From Ceratotherium simum simum (taxonomy: Eukaryota; Chordata; Mammalia; Perissodactyla; Rhinocerotidae): a DNA stretch of 64,000 nt. The position numbers were made by a program, and so were the translations under genes. Shown here one piece after another: positions 36,764-50,329 of this stretch. Under the pieces are notes generated by a model. It did no database searches, had not been told where the DNA came from, and saw nothing but the letters and a program-made list of their open reading frames with translations. Where the stretch lies: contig NW_004454193.1 in NCBI RefSeq assembly GCF_000283155.1, positions 4,789,650 through 4,853,649 on the forward strand, given 5' to 3'. The stretch's first letter is position 1; each line of letters opens with the position of its first letter.

Positions 36764-37094
36764 GGGCCGGCCCCGTGGCTTGGCGGTTAAGTGCGCGCGC
36801 TCCGCTACTGGCGGCCCAGGTTCGGATCCTGGGCGCGCACCGACGCACCGCTTCTCCGGCCATGCTGAGGCCGCGTCCCACATACAGCAACTAGAAGGAT
36901 GTGCAGCTATGACATACAACTATCTACTGGGGGGCTTTTGGGGGAAAAAAAGGAGGAGGATTAGGCAATGGATGTTAGCACGGAGCTGGTCTTCCTCAGC
37001 AAAAAAAGAGGGGGATTAGCATGGATGTTAGCTCAGGGCTGATATTCCTCGCCAAAAAAAAAAAAGACTGGCCTCCAGAAAAAAAAAAAAAAAG
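36764..37094 (+). mobile_element. Full-length ERE SINE
   Basis: A well preserved copy: GGGCCGGCCCCGTGGCTTGG head and GGTTCGGATCCTGGGCG B box, with two internal tail units and a double A run. AAAAAGTATCAGA occurs before the head and after the tail. Confidence 0.96.
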
Positions 37095-38702
37095 TATCAG
37101 AACTCTCTAAAAGTTAAGCTATTTACCTTTCATTCTCATCAGAATTCACATTTGCTTAAGACTTGCTAGATTTTGACATAAACTTACTGAAAGCATAAGT
37201 CTCAAAAAAGATATAAATAAGTAGTCCAAATGCTTCAGCTGATCATGAATTGTCTACCATTAAAAACATATCCCTCACTTCTGCAGGTTGGAGAAATCCT
37301 TATATTCCTTATCAGCATCATCTGGCAGAAGTAAGAAATGCAGACGGTTTAATTACAAAGGGTTGATAACCTTGAATCTCAGATAACTTTTGTGTTAAAG
37401 TGTTATCATCCCCCTAATCCTAACCTTTGCCAAGTTTCTCCTCCTGTTAGTAACAAAATCTAAAGTTCTGCATCCTTTTCATCTTACGAATTAAACTTTA
37501 ATTGTTCCAAAAGATAGACTGTTCAATGCTCAGAGACTAAGGGCCCAGATCTGTGTAAGTCTCATAAAAACTCTGGATGATTTCATTAATCTTTTTTCTT
37601 CCACTGTCAATTCCCCAGAAGGCTTTATCCAGCCCAGACAACACTCTTCAGACCTCCCATTAATCTTATTTTTTTCCAAACTAATTTCTTTTTTCTCAGC
37701 ATTCTCTGAGCAAAATTTTCAAGCCCAATAAAATACAAATGTTTTGTTCTTCTACCAATGTCTAGCAAGTGAGTTCAACTTTATTTTTTTTTCAGTGTTA
37801 GTACCCTTAAGAAGATATATTTTTGTGTAGGTGAAATTGGTATTAACACCTCTTAATAAACACTGAATTAGGCCATGAATAATCCTGGGGATCACTAGTC
37901 TAAACTCCTCATTTTATGTACCTAACTTAGGCCTCAGCATACAAATCCTTTTTGAAGAGATTTAAGTCGTAACGCAGGGCAGAACCATTGGGAGGCTCAG
38001 TTAACCTCTTGACTGGAATGGTGTTCAAATAGCACATAGCGTGTACTAATTGTCCTTTAAATTTTCTGTCTAAATGAGAAAGTCAGTTTGGAAATAAAAT
38101 TACTTTCATTAACATTTAATAAGATTTGGAAGATGTAAGGCAATATTATATTGACCATCTATATCAAGTAACAAGTGAATGGTAAATCATAACAATAATT
38201 AGATGACATAGTTACTTATTAAGCAAAGATTCAAGGAGAGTCCCCTGCAATGAAGGAGACATAAATATAATAATTCAAAAATAAATATTTTCGATGTGTC
38301 ATACTTGCGTGAAAAATAAAATGAAACCTTTTACAAGGTTAATATTAATTATTTTTCAAATTTGCTAATGACCTAGGACTTAGTTTTTTCTGATACAGTA
38401 TAGTAGATGTAAGACAGCATTATTTCGCTTCTAAGCACAAAGTACATTCCTCTCCTCTCCCACCAGATAAACATCCTTAAAATTCTTAACCCTACATGGT
38501 CAACTCTCAATAGGTAGGAAGAGAAGCTGAAGAAAGGTATAGTAAACAGTTCTACTGAATTAATTTCTAATAAATTATTGGTTTTCTTATTGCTATCAAA
38601 TCACTAATTCATTAGAAACATAAGCAACTCTTATAATATCAATTAGATGGTAGGGTATCTTGCAGTGAAACGAAAAAATAAAAAACAAAACCCAAACCTA
38701 TG

Positions 38703-38742
38703 CCAACCAACCAACCAACCAACCAACCAACCAACCAACCAA
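38703..38742. repeat. (CCAA)n tetranucleotide microsatellite
   Basis: Ten uninterrupted CCAA-type units inside an RPGRIP1L intron. The purity suggests length polymorphism. Confidence 0.97.
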
Positions 38743-39101
38743 ACGCCCCAAAGAGACCTAACCTAGGTCACTGTGTCAGAATGTACCAAATTCAGGACAC
38801 GTGAGCATGTATCACAGGTCTCATCCAAAGAATGATTTGCATTGCTCCTTAAGCGAATGGAAACATCTGTTCTGCTGCATGGCCAAGTTTTCCAATGTAC
38901 AATCTATTTCTAAAAAACAATTTTGTTGTCAGTCCAACCAAACATTTTACTGCTGACCTTTGCAAAGAATAATACAAAAGCCAGAAGAGTTTGTGTCTTT
39001 TCCTGGGGTGTCTTCATTAAAATTAGTTGACTAAACAGTTCTTTCATTACTAATAATATTTCGATATCGTTTACTTTTCTAGTACTTGGCAGTTAAAAGA
39101 C

Positions 39102-39358
39102 TTTTTTTTTTTGAGGAAGACTGGCCCTGCGCTAACATCTGTTACCAATCTTCCTCTTTTTTTTTTCTTTTTCTCCCCAAAGCCCCAGTACATAGTTTGG
39201 TATCACAGTTGTAGAGCTGTAGCTCTTCTATATGGGACGCTGCCTCAGCATGGCTTGATGAGCGGTGGGTAGGTCCGCGCCCAGGATCTGAACCGGGGAA
39301 CTCTGGGCCGCTGAAGCGGAATGTGCGAACTTAACTGTTAGGCCACTGGGCTGGCCCC
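39102..39358 (-). mobile_element. ERE SINE
   Basis: Reverse copy from a T run through CCCCAAAGCCCCAGTACATA and GATCTGAACCGGGGAACTC to CCACTGGGCTGGCCCC. AGTTAAAAGA is duplicated at the flanks. Confidence 0.94.
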
Positions 39359-40569
39359 AAGTTAAAAGATCTTTAGGAAGCTTCAGAAAATATTTTTGGA
39401 AATGTTTCTGTTATACCAAGTCAATGAAAGAAAGGAGGAATCAGATTCTTGCCCTGACCACATTACTTATCTCCCACGTGATTTCTGGACCCAGTTATTA
39501 CAGAATTATAGACTTTGAACTGCAAGGGATTTTAGAGAGCACCTTACTCAATAGATAAGAAAACAGGGAACCATGAAATTTAAACATCTTGCTCGAGTTC
39601 ACAAAACTAGTAACAATTGTGGATACACAGAAGACTAGATCAGATCTCCAGATACTCCTACTGGTATGATAGCATGCTTGTACATGTTGATTGATTAAAA
39701 TGCAATTTATAAAACTGGCGAGAAAAAAATATTAGTGTTCAATGAGTATAAGATGGTCTGTTTCGCTCCAGATAAATGCAATACTCCATTTTTATCTATT
39801 TATTTATTTTTATTTATTATTTTTTTTAACCCTCCATTTTTAGGGTTTGTTTTAACATAGGGCTTTAGGAGAACTTAATAAGTAGTTTTAACGTAAGGAC
39901 ATGGCAGCTTGATATGGTTTTTTTACTCCTCTCTAATTTTACACTGATACATACTATTCTTAAGAACGTCTTAAAGTTGACTGATCTAAGAATGTACAGG
40001 GTACCTATTGGGTTTGTACTGGGCCAGCAGACTTACATATCAACTAGCTGAATGATAAAGCCCTAAAGGAGAAAACCTGCCTGCTGCTATGAATGGATGT
40101 GTGGGCTAAAAGATGAAAAGGTATTGTAAGAACTTATGCCACTCAATTAATATCCTGAACATCTAGACACTGGGAGAGATATATACATGTATTGTGAAAA
40201 CATCCATGTGATGATAACACTGATTAGAAAGGTAGAAAAAATTAGGCCAGTGAATTGTTCAAATCATATGATTAAAAAAACTAGACGTTTCTTCCCCCTT
40301 GAAATACCACATTTTTTTGATTAAATTCAATTGGAGACCTAGGTGGCATTTTTCTATTGATACTATGACATAGCAGGAACATCTAGAAACATTGTTTTTG
40401 TTTTCCTTTAACTTTAGTATTACTTCAAATTTAATTTCTTAATCCTTATGCCACAGGTTTGGCTTTTATTAATCTATTCTGATAAGACTTCCATGATTTT
40501 ATGTGAACACTAGAGAATTATACTTTTCTCTTGTTCCTTCATAGATAAGAAAGACAAAAATAAAGTCTA

Positions 40570-40938
<369 letters not shown>

Positions 40939-42736
40939 TTATTCACGACAGAGAGAGAGGGAATGAGATTCTAATGCCCCAGGGTTTGAAGTTAACAGTG
41001 TCATGGCAATAGTCTCCTGATTTACATTTGAGCTATAAATACCCCACTAGTAGTCTATCAGGAGTGAAGATTATGAGATCTTCATCTCCAATTGCTTTCA
41101 GAATGACAAGTATCAGTTGGCCTTGTTTCAAACTACGTAATGAAGTACATGTTTATCACTGCTTTTATTTAATCTACAATATCTGAGACAGTTTCGCTTC
41201 TTCAAAGATCAAAGCCTGTTGAATACTTTATAGGTATTATGCTAATATATGTAGCTATATGAATCCATATTAACTAGAGCAGAAACTACAGTTCATTCTC
41301 TTATATATTCTGCCATAACATATTTCATTCAATAAGTAATGTTTGCAAACAAAAGAAATAAAATTTTTATCTAACACATTTTCTTGCAATTTATTTTTAT
41401 CTCATTTTTAAAGAATTAACAACTAAAAATATATTTGTGTAATTTTCACTTCAATTCTTATTTAATAGATTTGGTATCACAGACATTATTATGTGAGTCA
41501 CATATGTTTCCTTGAGTAATGATTTAAAACAAATAACAGACTATGACTTAAAAATTAGATCATACCAGGATAACGCTTCACTTAAATGTCTGTTTATACA
41601 ATTTTAAATTTGTTCTTTATTCCCCTTTACTATATCAGTCTTCACTAATTCAGAGGCATGCTACCGTAAATTATATAACTTTAAATAATAATTAGAAAAT
41701 CCTGAAACTAAGACCTGTTTATATGACCAACTTTTAGGAATTCATTTTCAAACACAAATCAGTGTGTGAATTCACTATAGTGATTACTTAGATATTTCAA
41801 AGCATATAATATAATTAATCAAACTGAAAAGCATAAGTATCCTATTGTAAAAATATCCCCATGAAGAAAAATTTCCATTGCTGTCAAACCCCCTCAATAT
41901 TTGATGAAGTAATTTTACCCCCTTCTTTCAAAAGACATTTTCTTTTATTATGTATTCTAAGACACTTTAACTAAAAACCCAAATCTGAATATTTCAATAA
42001 GGTTATTTTATTATTCAGTAGATTCATGGAAATTTTACTAGGATGACAGAGAAAATTCCACACCATTCTGTCTCCACTAATACAGGTACAAGGCTGCAGC
42101 TGGCAATATTACTAGGATTAGCATAGTATGATGAAATATTTAAAGGAAAATTTTTTCTAAAACCTAATAAATCAAATGACTGCCAAATGTCATTAAAGTG
42201 ATGGTCTTTGACTTGAATATGCTTTTCATATTCAAATTTGAAAAGAAAGAGATGAAAGCCTGGAAAGGTTACTTGGTTTCGACTAATAACCTCAAGCCCT
42301 CTCCGTTCACGTGCATAAAAAATGAAGTTGGCTCTATTGTCTAATCTCACTTCAGAAAAGCCCTTCTCTGCTTGCTGAAGACTAACATGGTAAAGAAAAT
42401 ATTTTAAATGATATTATTTTTTCCTTAAAATGTATTGTGGTTGTCAAAATAATGCACACACATTTTATAATTCTGGTTCAAATAGAGCACAAGGCATAAT
42501 TAAGTCTTTTACATATGTTGTGATTTGACAAATTAGAATTGCTATAACAATAACATCTTATAAAACATTCTTGCTTCTGCACAAAAGAATGAAAGGAAAA
42601 CAGCCAGAAAAAGGCAAAAGAGGTATACATGGTTATCTCTACATCATGAAGAGAGGAATTTAAAATTGTTTATCACAGAACCCAGTGAAGAGACAAATGA
42701 ACTTTTAAATAGAAGGGGAATAAAATTTATTCAACT

Positions 42737-42946
42737 GGGCCGGCCCCGTGGCTTAGCGGTTGAGTGCTCGAGCTCTGCTGCTGGTGGCCCGGGTTTGGAT
42801 CCGGGCGCGCACTGACACACCGCTTCTCCGGCCATGCTGAGGTCGCGTCCCACATACAGCAACTAGAAGGATGTGCAGCTATGACATACAACTATCTACT
42901 GGGGCTTTCGGGGGAAAAAAATAAATAAATAAAAATTTAAAAAAAA
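42737..42946 (+). mobile_element. ERE SINE, shortened tail
   Basis: GGGCCGGCCCCGTGGCTTAG head and GGGTTTGGATCCGGGCGCG, ending after the GGGGCTTTCGGGGG step in an AAAT-rich tail. AAATTTATTCAACT before and AAATTTATTCAATT after form the target-site duplication. Confidence 0.95.
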
Positions 42947-44129
42947 ATTTATTCAATTGATGATTTTATTAATAATACATTAAGTGTACAATCCCCATAT
43001 GAAAACTTGTGTTATTATAAGAACGAATTTAGGCTGTTAAATAAGACTATATACAAAAATATAATTCTAAATGAAAGTAGATACTTGGATCACAGCCAAA
43101 CAAACAAACATCAAAACCAAAATCAAACGAACCAAAAGAAAACTCACCATATTATGCAAAGAAATAAAAGAGCTTTAAAATTCTTTTTATGAGGTCTATC
43201 TTATTTCTGGTCCAGTATTTTTTTTCTTTGGTTATTTCCCCCCCTAGCCTCATTACCTCTATCATATGTCCTTTTTAATTCTCTGAGTAATATTAGTGAC
43301 AGAAGTTATTGGTTATCATTTCTTTGCTCCTTTGACGCTACATGAGTCAACTTAAACCCAAAAAGGGACAACTTCCAAACAGTATATACCTAGGGAAGTA
43401 TGCTATGAATCAAGAATTTTCCAAACGTTATAAATTTTGGCTAATGGGGCTAGCCAATTTATTTTTCAATGTTGGTACAATTCTGGTTGCATTCATGCCC
43501 CTATGAATCAAAAGTTCAACTAGAATACGTATAAAGATTTTGAAGATTAAGAAGCACATCAACTGCGTAAGAGACAACTCCGACTTAGCGTCAGAAATGA
43601 ACTCACTCTCTCCCCTCTTACCTCTACTCTCCCCAATCTCGTTCATCTTCTGATATTTCCAATCTCGGATGATGACATCACCATCCACCTGCTCACCTAC
43701 AACCAGGAGACCTTGGAACCATTCTTGCCATCTTCATCTTTCACACCCACCGGACCCTAGAGATCACCCATTCCTGTTCATTTTACTTCCTAAATATCCC
43801 AATGATTCACTGAATTACTGAAAGCTTAGGATATTTCAACACTGTGTCAACTAGTGCGGATACAAAGACAAAACAAGATGTGGTTTCTTTTCTCATTTTC
43901 ATCTCTAGAGAAGCTTCTTTAGGTTCTCATCTGATCTGAGGGAGGAACTAATACAACAGCTTCCTAGTATTGGAAAGTAGAAGTTTGACAGAATAAGGAG
44001 GGAGAAGACAGAAGGAATTGTAAAACATAACTGGTTGGCAGAACCGTAAGCAGACAGATGGATGGACGAGACTTTTAGCTCAGTGATATAGAACTATTAC
44101 CTTGCTGTTCCATCACTGGTATGGTATGC

Positions 44130-44645
44130 AGTATACACTCAAAAAATGAGTGGATCTACTCTCACGGTTGTAAGAGACATGAGGCACGCCTGCCCCTAAC
44201 CCCTCGCCTGCAGCCTCAACTATTCTTGTGGCAGAATTCTCTACCTAAAAACAAATCCGGTATCACCTTTCTGCTTAAAAACCTTTCTATTACCCTACAT
44301 TCTAACCATCTTCCCAGACTTGTGGTGTGCTGTTTATACTGCTTAGTTTTTGCATCTGAAATCTTCTTCATCAGACAAAATTCCAGACTTACTTGAGGCC
44401 CTGGACCACACACGCTTTCTTTTTATTAAAGCATTACTGATCTCCGGGAGTGAGTTGGTTCCTCCTCTGGACCCTTGCTGCACTTTTCAGTCACACTGTA
44501 CTCTGTGGATTTGGTTACATATCTGCCTCCCTCTGTAGACGGTGAGCTCCTGGAGGCCAGGACCACATCTTACGCATCTTCTGCTATTTAACATCCTACC
44601 CAGGATCTGGCACATAGTAGGCTCTCAATAAATACTTAATGATAT
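44130..44645 (+). repeat. L2 LINE 3' fragment
   Basis: Ends with GAGCTCCTGGAGGCCAGGAC, then CTGGCACATAGTAGGCTCTC and AATAAATACTTAATGA, the standard L2 3' end. The upstream part with ACTTTTCAGTCACACTGTAC fits L2 too. Confidence 0.8.
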
Positions 44646-44670
44646 AGAGTCAAGGGAGGCTGAACATCTT

Positions 44671-44879
44671 TTTTTTTTAAAGATTTTATTTATTTATTTT
44701 TCCCCCAAAGCCCCAGTACATAGTTGTCTGTCATAGCTGCACATCCTTCTAGTTGCTGTATGTGGGACGCGGCCTCAGCATGGCTGGAGGAGCGGTGCCT
44801 CGGTGCGCGCCCGGGATCCGAACCCGGGCCGCCGGCAGCGGAGCGCACGCACTTAACCGCTAAGCCACGGGGCCGGCCC
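44671..44879 (-). mobile_element. ERE SINE
   Basis: Reverse near-consensus copy ending CTAAGCCACGGGGCCGGCC. GAACATCTTTT is duplicated on the two sides (44661 and 44881). Confidence 0.96.
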
Positions 44880-45049
44880 AGAACATCTTTTATATTATAT
44901 ATATTGCCAGAAATATGTGAAGCTGTAGTTATTAGTGTTTTCTCCTTTAACAAATATTTATTGTGCTGACTATGTTTTGGGAGGTTGGTGATTATTAACT
45001 GTTGAAAAATATACAGAAATCTTGCCATTTTAGATTTTAACTGAATAAG

Positions 45050-45155
45050 ACTATCTTAAAGACAGGTCAATATTGTAGAATCTAGGTGTTACTATTATTT
45101 CAACTTTTCTGTATGTTTGAAATTTTTCATAATAAAATGAAAAAACAGTTCAAAC
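45050..45155 (+). mobile_element. L1 3' terminus fragment
   Basis: TTTCAACTTTTCTGTATGTT, then GAAATTTTTCATAATAAAAT and an A-rich end: a short L1M 3' tip. Confidence 0.65.
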
Positions 45156-46019
45156 AGGAGAATTGGAAGGGGAAACAATATAATGATTCAAACGGCAGTG
45201 ATTGAAGCAAAGCCTTTTCAGATAGATACATAATAAAGTCTGTTCAGAACTACTAGAGTAACAGGACAGGTCACACCTCTGCAGGGCATCAGCATCCTTC
45301 AGATACAGGAAGTTGGCCAGACAGCATGGGCTTTAGGCTGTTCCTGTTCTGTTTCTTTTCTGTGTGCGTGAACCTCTGTTACTAGGTATGATGCTACTTC
45401 TCAGTAAGTTTTTTGGTTTGTTCACCAATTGCTCCATTAGCTTCCCTAATTAACAAGACATTGACATCAGCACATAAAAAGAACATTGTAAAATTCTGAT
45501 TGTGGTGAACAGAAGCAATAGAAGCTACTCAAATAAGAAGTGCATGCAACTTATTTTTAGTTGTCTGTATAGATGGACACTACACTTTATGTGACTGAAT
45601 GATCTAGAAATGTGATGACAGCTTGTACTACTCTCAGAGAAAACAAAGTGATGGTTCTCATGATTTTGGCTCAATTCCACTACTGCTTCCTGACTGATGT
45701 TAATTCACATTTTAGGCCGTATTTTTCCCTAGTATTTACTTGGGCTTATTACTGGCGTGCTTAAATTTTTTATGTTTTACTTCAGAGGATCATGCTGAAT
45801 TCTTCCTCTGGTTTCAACCATCAGAGCAGCCACACTGGAGCTGTTAGGCTTCTAAAAACTAATTCAACTTGACAGCCCTTAAACACCGTACTGCTTAACT
45901 GAGAATGGCCTATGATAAAGGTTTTGCAACTTGTTGCACTCAGATTTAAATCTAACTCTGGTGAGATTACATGTGAGTTTTATTTCATTCTGAATTTCTA
46001 CAATGAATAAGCACTTTAA

Positions 46020-46680
46020 ATTTTTAAATTATAAAAGTATAGAAAATAATCTGGCATATTCAAGTACTCAACATCTTAAACAGATGTTACCATTTTGCTG
46101 TATCTGATTCAAACCTTTTTGTTGCTATTGTTGAAGAAATAAAATATTTCAGTAAAGTCCCCACCTCCCAATTCCTTTTCCCTTCCTCACCCCCCAGAGG
46201 CAACCACTATTCTGAAGTTGGTGTGTATCATTCTCAAACACGCTTTTATATTTTCTACTACAAATGTATATATCCATAAACAACATACAGTATTGTTTTT
46301 TCTTTTTAGATTTTATATTAGTGGTATCATCCTCTATTAATCATCCTGCAATTTGTTTTTTTTCACTCAATATTACATTTTTGAGATTTATTCTTGCTTA
46401 CAATTTAAATCAAATTTGTTCATATTAAGTTGTATAGAATTCTGTTTATATTGCATATACAATCTATAGTCCATTTATTCATTTCTCCACTGATGAACAA
46501 TTAGTTGTTTACAATTTTTTGCTATTACACTGAATGTCCTTTTCTGTTTTCTTGTATATGTGAGTGATTCACTCAGGAGAAGAGTTGCTTGGTGATAGGT
46601 ATGAGAAAGTCAACTCCATAGGATGATCAAATGACTCCCCAGACGGTTAAACGAATTTACATGAGTATTACATTTATCAC
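46020..46680 (-). mobile_element. Old L1 3' fragment
   Basis: Reverse L1M text: CCAGAGGCAACCACTATTCT, CTCCACTGATGAACAATTAG and TCACTCAGGAGAAGAGTTGC. Confidence 0.7.
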
Positions 46681-46699
46681 CATAAAAATGTTTCAAATA

Positions 46700-46724
46700 T
46701 GTGTGTGTGTGTGTGTGTGTGTGT
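46700..46724. repeat. TG microsatellite
   Basis: Twelve uninterrupted GT units in the large intron. Confidence 0.95.
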
Positions 46725-47629
46725 AAATAAATACAAATAAAGCCTACTTATAGGAACCACAGTATGTAGATCTTGGTACTTTATAACAAAACAATAGAGA
46801 CAAAATAGAAATGTAAGGCAATAATCTACATCTATGCCCTCTACGAGTTTAAATTTTAATTGGAGTGAGCTCTAAGACAAGTTCAAAATAGTTGGTTCAA
46901 ACAATCAAACTCACCATCGGTGCTGACAGAGCCATGCGTAAGTAGAGTGGAAACGCATCCTGGGATTAACTGACAACTTCTCTGCTTCAGGCTAAGGGTT
47001 GGTAGAGGCATCTCAAAGACTCAAAAATACTCCCCTAGACTTCATACTAGGCTCCAAAACTTCCTCTTATTAGGAATCACATGCACTCTTCATTCAAGTT
47101 TTGATTAAAAAGTTTTTGATTTTTTAAAATAATAGCTCTTTGGGAGAAATAAGAGTGAACAGAAACTTAAACTGTTGAGGTAATAAAGTTTTTAACAAAC
47201 AAAACGAACCCAGTTTTCATCAGTGGCAGTAACCTATTTTTTCTAATGTATTCTATTAAAAGGCACTACATTGAACAAATAATATAAATATTAAAAACTT
47301 CAGTGATGGAGATCAAAGTGGTGCTAGGGTAAAGAGTTCTTATTTTTAGAACCTTGACACTGTCTCCCTCAAACACCACGTAAATTACTGCATCTATGAC
47401 GGTCAACCAGCAAATTACAGAAGCTTGTTACCACATGTTGCAAAGCAGTGTTGGAATATTTTTTCCTCTCCTAATACACCTGAGGGATATGACACATTTC
47501 CATCATTAACTGTGGGTTACTATGGCAGTAATGTGAAGGAAGGAGAGAATTTAAAAAATTACCCTCAATTTCAGGTGATTTTGATATGCTATTTCACTTT
47601 CACCATCATTGAGAACAGATGTTATAGTA

Positions 47630-47780
47630 CAGTGGCTCTCAATTTTGGCTGCACATTAAGAATCACTGGGGGAGCTTTAAACAAAATTTAAATTTAACTG
47701 ATCTGGGCGGATCCAGGGCCCTGGCATTTAAAAATGCTCCCTAGGTGATTCTCATGTGCAGCCATGGTGATGAGTACTGC
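47630..47780. mobile_element. MER5A element
   Basis: CAGTGGCTCTCAATTTTGGC start, CTGCACATTAAGAATCACTG, then the inverted half GGTGATTCTCATGTGCAGCC. The terminal inverted structure is clear. Confidence 0.88.
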
Positions 47781-47792
47781 TTTTCCCCAAAG

Positions 47793-47979
47793 TAGCGGTT
47801 CCCAAACTTGACCACACCCCAGAATGACCTGAAAGGCTTGATGACAGAGTGCTAGGCCCCCACTCTCTGAGTTTCTGATTTATTAGGTCTGGGGTGGGGC
47901 CCAAGAATTTGCATCCCTCACAAATACTTCAGTGATGCTGATGCTGCTGATCTGGGGACCACACTTCTGAGAACCACTG
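47793..47979. mobile_element. Second hAT-Charlie element (MER5-like), adjacent
   Basis: GCGGTTCCCAAACTTGACC start, TTATTAGGTCTGGGGTGGGG in the middle, and inverted CTGAGAACCACTG end. Only 12 bases from the previous element. Confidence 0.82.
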
Positions 47980-48214
47980 CTCTAAATAAAAAAAAATTCA
48001 ATCTACACTTGTTAACCCTTTCTAAGATATTTATAGAAACCCTTCTAACATATTCATATTAAACTGTTCCTTAGTTATTATTTAACATTTTAGTACAGAA
48101 TTAGCTAAGAAATTATTTCCTTTTTAGAATCTACACTCATCCTTAAAAATAATCCAACAATATTAATCCTAAAAAGTAAAATATAAAAGTTCCTCATTTC
48201 CTCCTATTCCCTAA

Positions 48215-48436
48215 CTCTGGGGTTGGCAATTTTTTCTATAAAGGGCCAGATAGCAAATACTTTTTGCGTTGCAGGCTATATGGTCTCTGTTGTAAGTACT
48301 CAATTCTGTTCTTGTACAGCAAATGCAGTCACAGACAACATGTAAACGGTGCATGTGGCTGTGCTCCAATAAAACTTTATTTATAAATAGGTAGAGGGCT
48401 GGATTTGGCACACGGGTCACAGTTTGCTTACCCCTG
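48215..48436 (+). mobile_element. hAT-Charlie MITE
   Basis: Starts GGGGTTGGCAATTTTTTCTA, continues AAAGGGCCAGATAGCAAATA and CAATAAAACTTTATTTATAA, and ends in inverted CAGTTTGCTTACCCCTG. This is a widespread mammalian non-autonomous element; I am sure of the superfamily and not of the exact name. Confidence 0.85.
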
Positions 48437-48714
48437 CCCTGACCCATGTCCAGAGATACTCACTGCTAACAACGTCTGGATTATATACTTCCATTTTCTT
48501 TGCTTACATAAACCAATGTTATGTCTGTATGCTCATATAAAAAATATATGTATGTATGAATATACCTTTTTGTTTGCTTCTTTTTAAACTGAATCATCAC
48601 TGAGGTATAATTTCTTATCCAACTGTTTGGCAAAGGGTGTGTTATAAAGAAACAGGAATTTTCACACATTCTTATGTATAAAAATGTTATGTATAAAAAG
48701 CATTTTAACCCGTA

Positions 48715-48920
48715 ATGTTTGTATTAGCAAAAACTGATAGAAAGTAAGGGTCCATCAAAAGGGGCTTATTTAAATAAATACGGTACAGCTATACAATGGA
48801 ATATTATGTTATGTTAAAAGAAACAGAGTGTACTGCTCTGGAAAGATGTCTATGGTATATTAGTAAGAGATAAGTAAGTTGCAAAATATAAAAAGTAGTC
48901 ATAAAAGCAACTACTATCAG
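48715..48920 (+). mobile_element. L1 3' fragment
   Basis: GGTACAGCTATACAATGGAA, TGGAAAGATGTCTATGGTAT and AAGTAAGTTGCAAAATATAA are typical of forward L1M 3' sequence. Confidence 0.75.
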
Positions 48921-50329
48921 GAGAGTAATTCAACATTTCTGGTTTTACCTAAAACATACTCTGAAACCTACTCTATTGAGCTTTAGCTTCCATTTGTACA
49001 ACACTGGGAGGGGCTTAATTTACCCACTAATAGGATATCATATTTGATTCTGAAGTGATTTAATAATTTTTAATACATGAATTCTAAAAGTAGGGAGTTG
49101 CTTTAAAACATTTTTTGCTGAACTTCATTATTGCCATCCCCTGGGAATGCCAGCTCAACGTGTTCAAGAGAACCTGGTTTCCAGGTGAATTGTAATTTAG
49201 TCCAATTGAATACGGCAGCTTTTAGGAACTGCCACTGGGCAGATGGGAGAAGGAGGAAGCTGCAGATGCGCGCTGCCTACAGGAGCCCGCTGTTCTTCCT
49301 GCCTGGGATTCCCGGTCTCACCTCTGGGCACACTGGAAGAAATCTGTGAGTTGATGGCAATACATTTAGCTGTGAAAACTGAAAGCTGCATTGCTTAAAT
49401 GATAAAACTAGAAATAATGTGCAAGAAGGATTGTTAATTCTTTTTTTTAAATTCCGTGGCAGATGCAAATTTTCAGTTTTGATGTCTATTTTGAGGACTT
49501 AAAACAAGGCTTTTAATCAATGTATTATACATCACATTGATACTGTTAACTTCTGATTATTCAAATTGATAAAATATTCATAGAGAAATGTCCAAAGTTT
49601 TACATTTCTCAGACTCCCCCCCCCCCATTAATTATCATGCCTAGAAGCTTTTTAGTAAAAGCAGCAGTCATCAGGCTGACGGAATCTGACAGGCCAGCAT
49701 GGCCCAATTACACTGGTGCTCTGTGGCACTTTGATGTCCTGGAGACGAGGAGAGATAGGGGCCAACTGGGTAGCATATTATGTTAATGACTTGATTTAAT
49801 CCAGCCACTAAACTTTATGTAGCCTGTTAAAAAAGATGCTAACACTAATTACGCCACTTTGGAAAGGAAAGGAGGGGACAAGCATTTCATTCTGACAAAG
49901 TGAAGCTCATAAATGTTGTAAATGAAATGAAACAAAATGAAGTAATCTATGATTAATTATACATCACAGACATGAAGAAAAGAGGAAGAACCAAGTAATA
50001 TGTCTAAGTCCTGGGAAATCTGTTAGATTCCTTTTAAGGATCAACATTTCCAAGAAATAACTCTGAGCTGTCAGATTCTGTAATATGAAAAAAAGAAACT
50101 GAATGATCTTAAATTGCTTACATAGTGAAGCAGATAATGCAAATTCATAGCGTAATTGGCATAAATGATATTTATCTAGGACATTACTTCTAGTCTCAAT
50201 TTTGTGACATTATAGGGTAGAGGCAATTTAAAAAAAATCTGTAAAGTGGGGATAACCACAGAGTAGGGGTATCTAATTACTTTTTAATTAGTCTCTGTGT
50301 CTCTAATCTATTCTTTACATTATTGATAG

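Noticed and set aside
36080..37019. Open frames of 70-110 codons in the 36-37 kb region, and similar ones at 44.7 and 56.4 kb
   Set aside because: They recur with near-identical peptides because they are translations of ERE SINE copies on either strand.
38703..38742. Regular repeat array considered as CRISPR-like
   Set aside because: Four-base units without spacers are a microsatellite; CRISPR arrays do not occur in mammalian nuclear DNA.
42024..42350. A 108-codon minus-strand frame in the large intron
   Set aside because: It has the gene's orientation, but the flanking exons already join in phase without it and no RPGRIP1L-family sequence is present.
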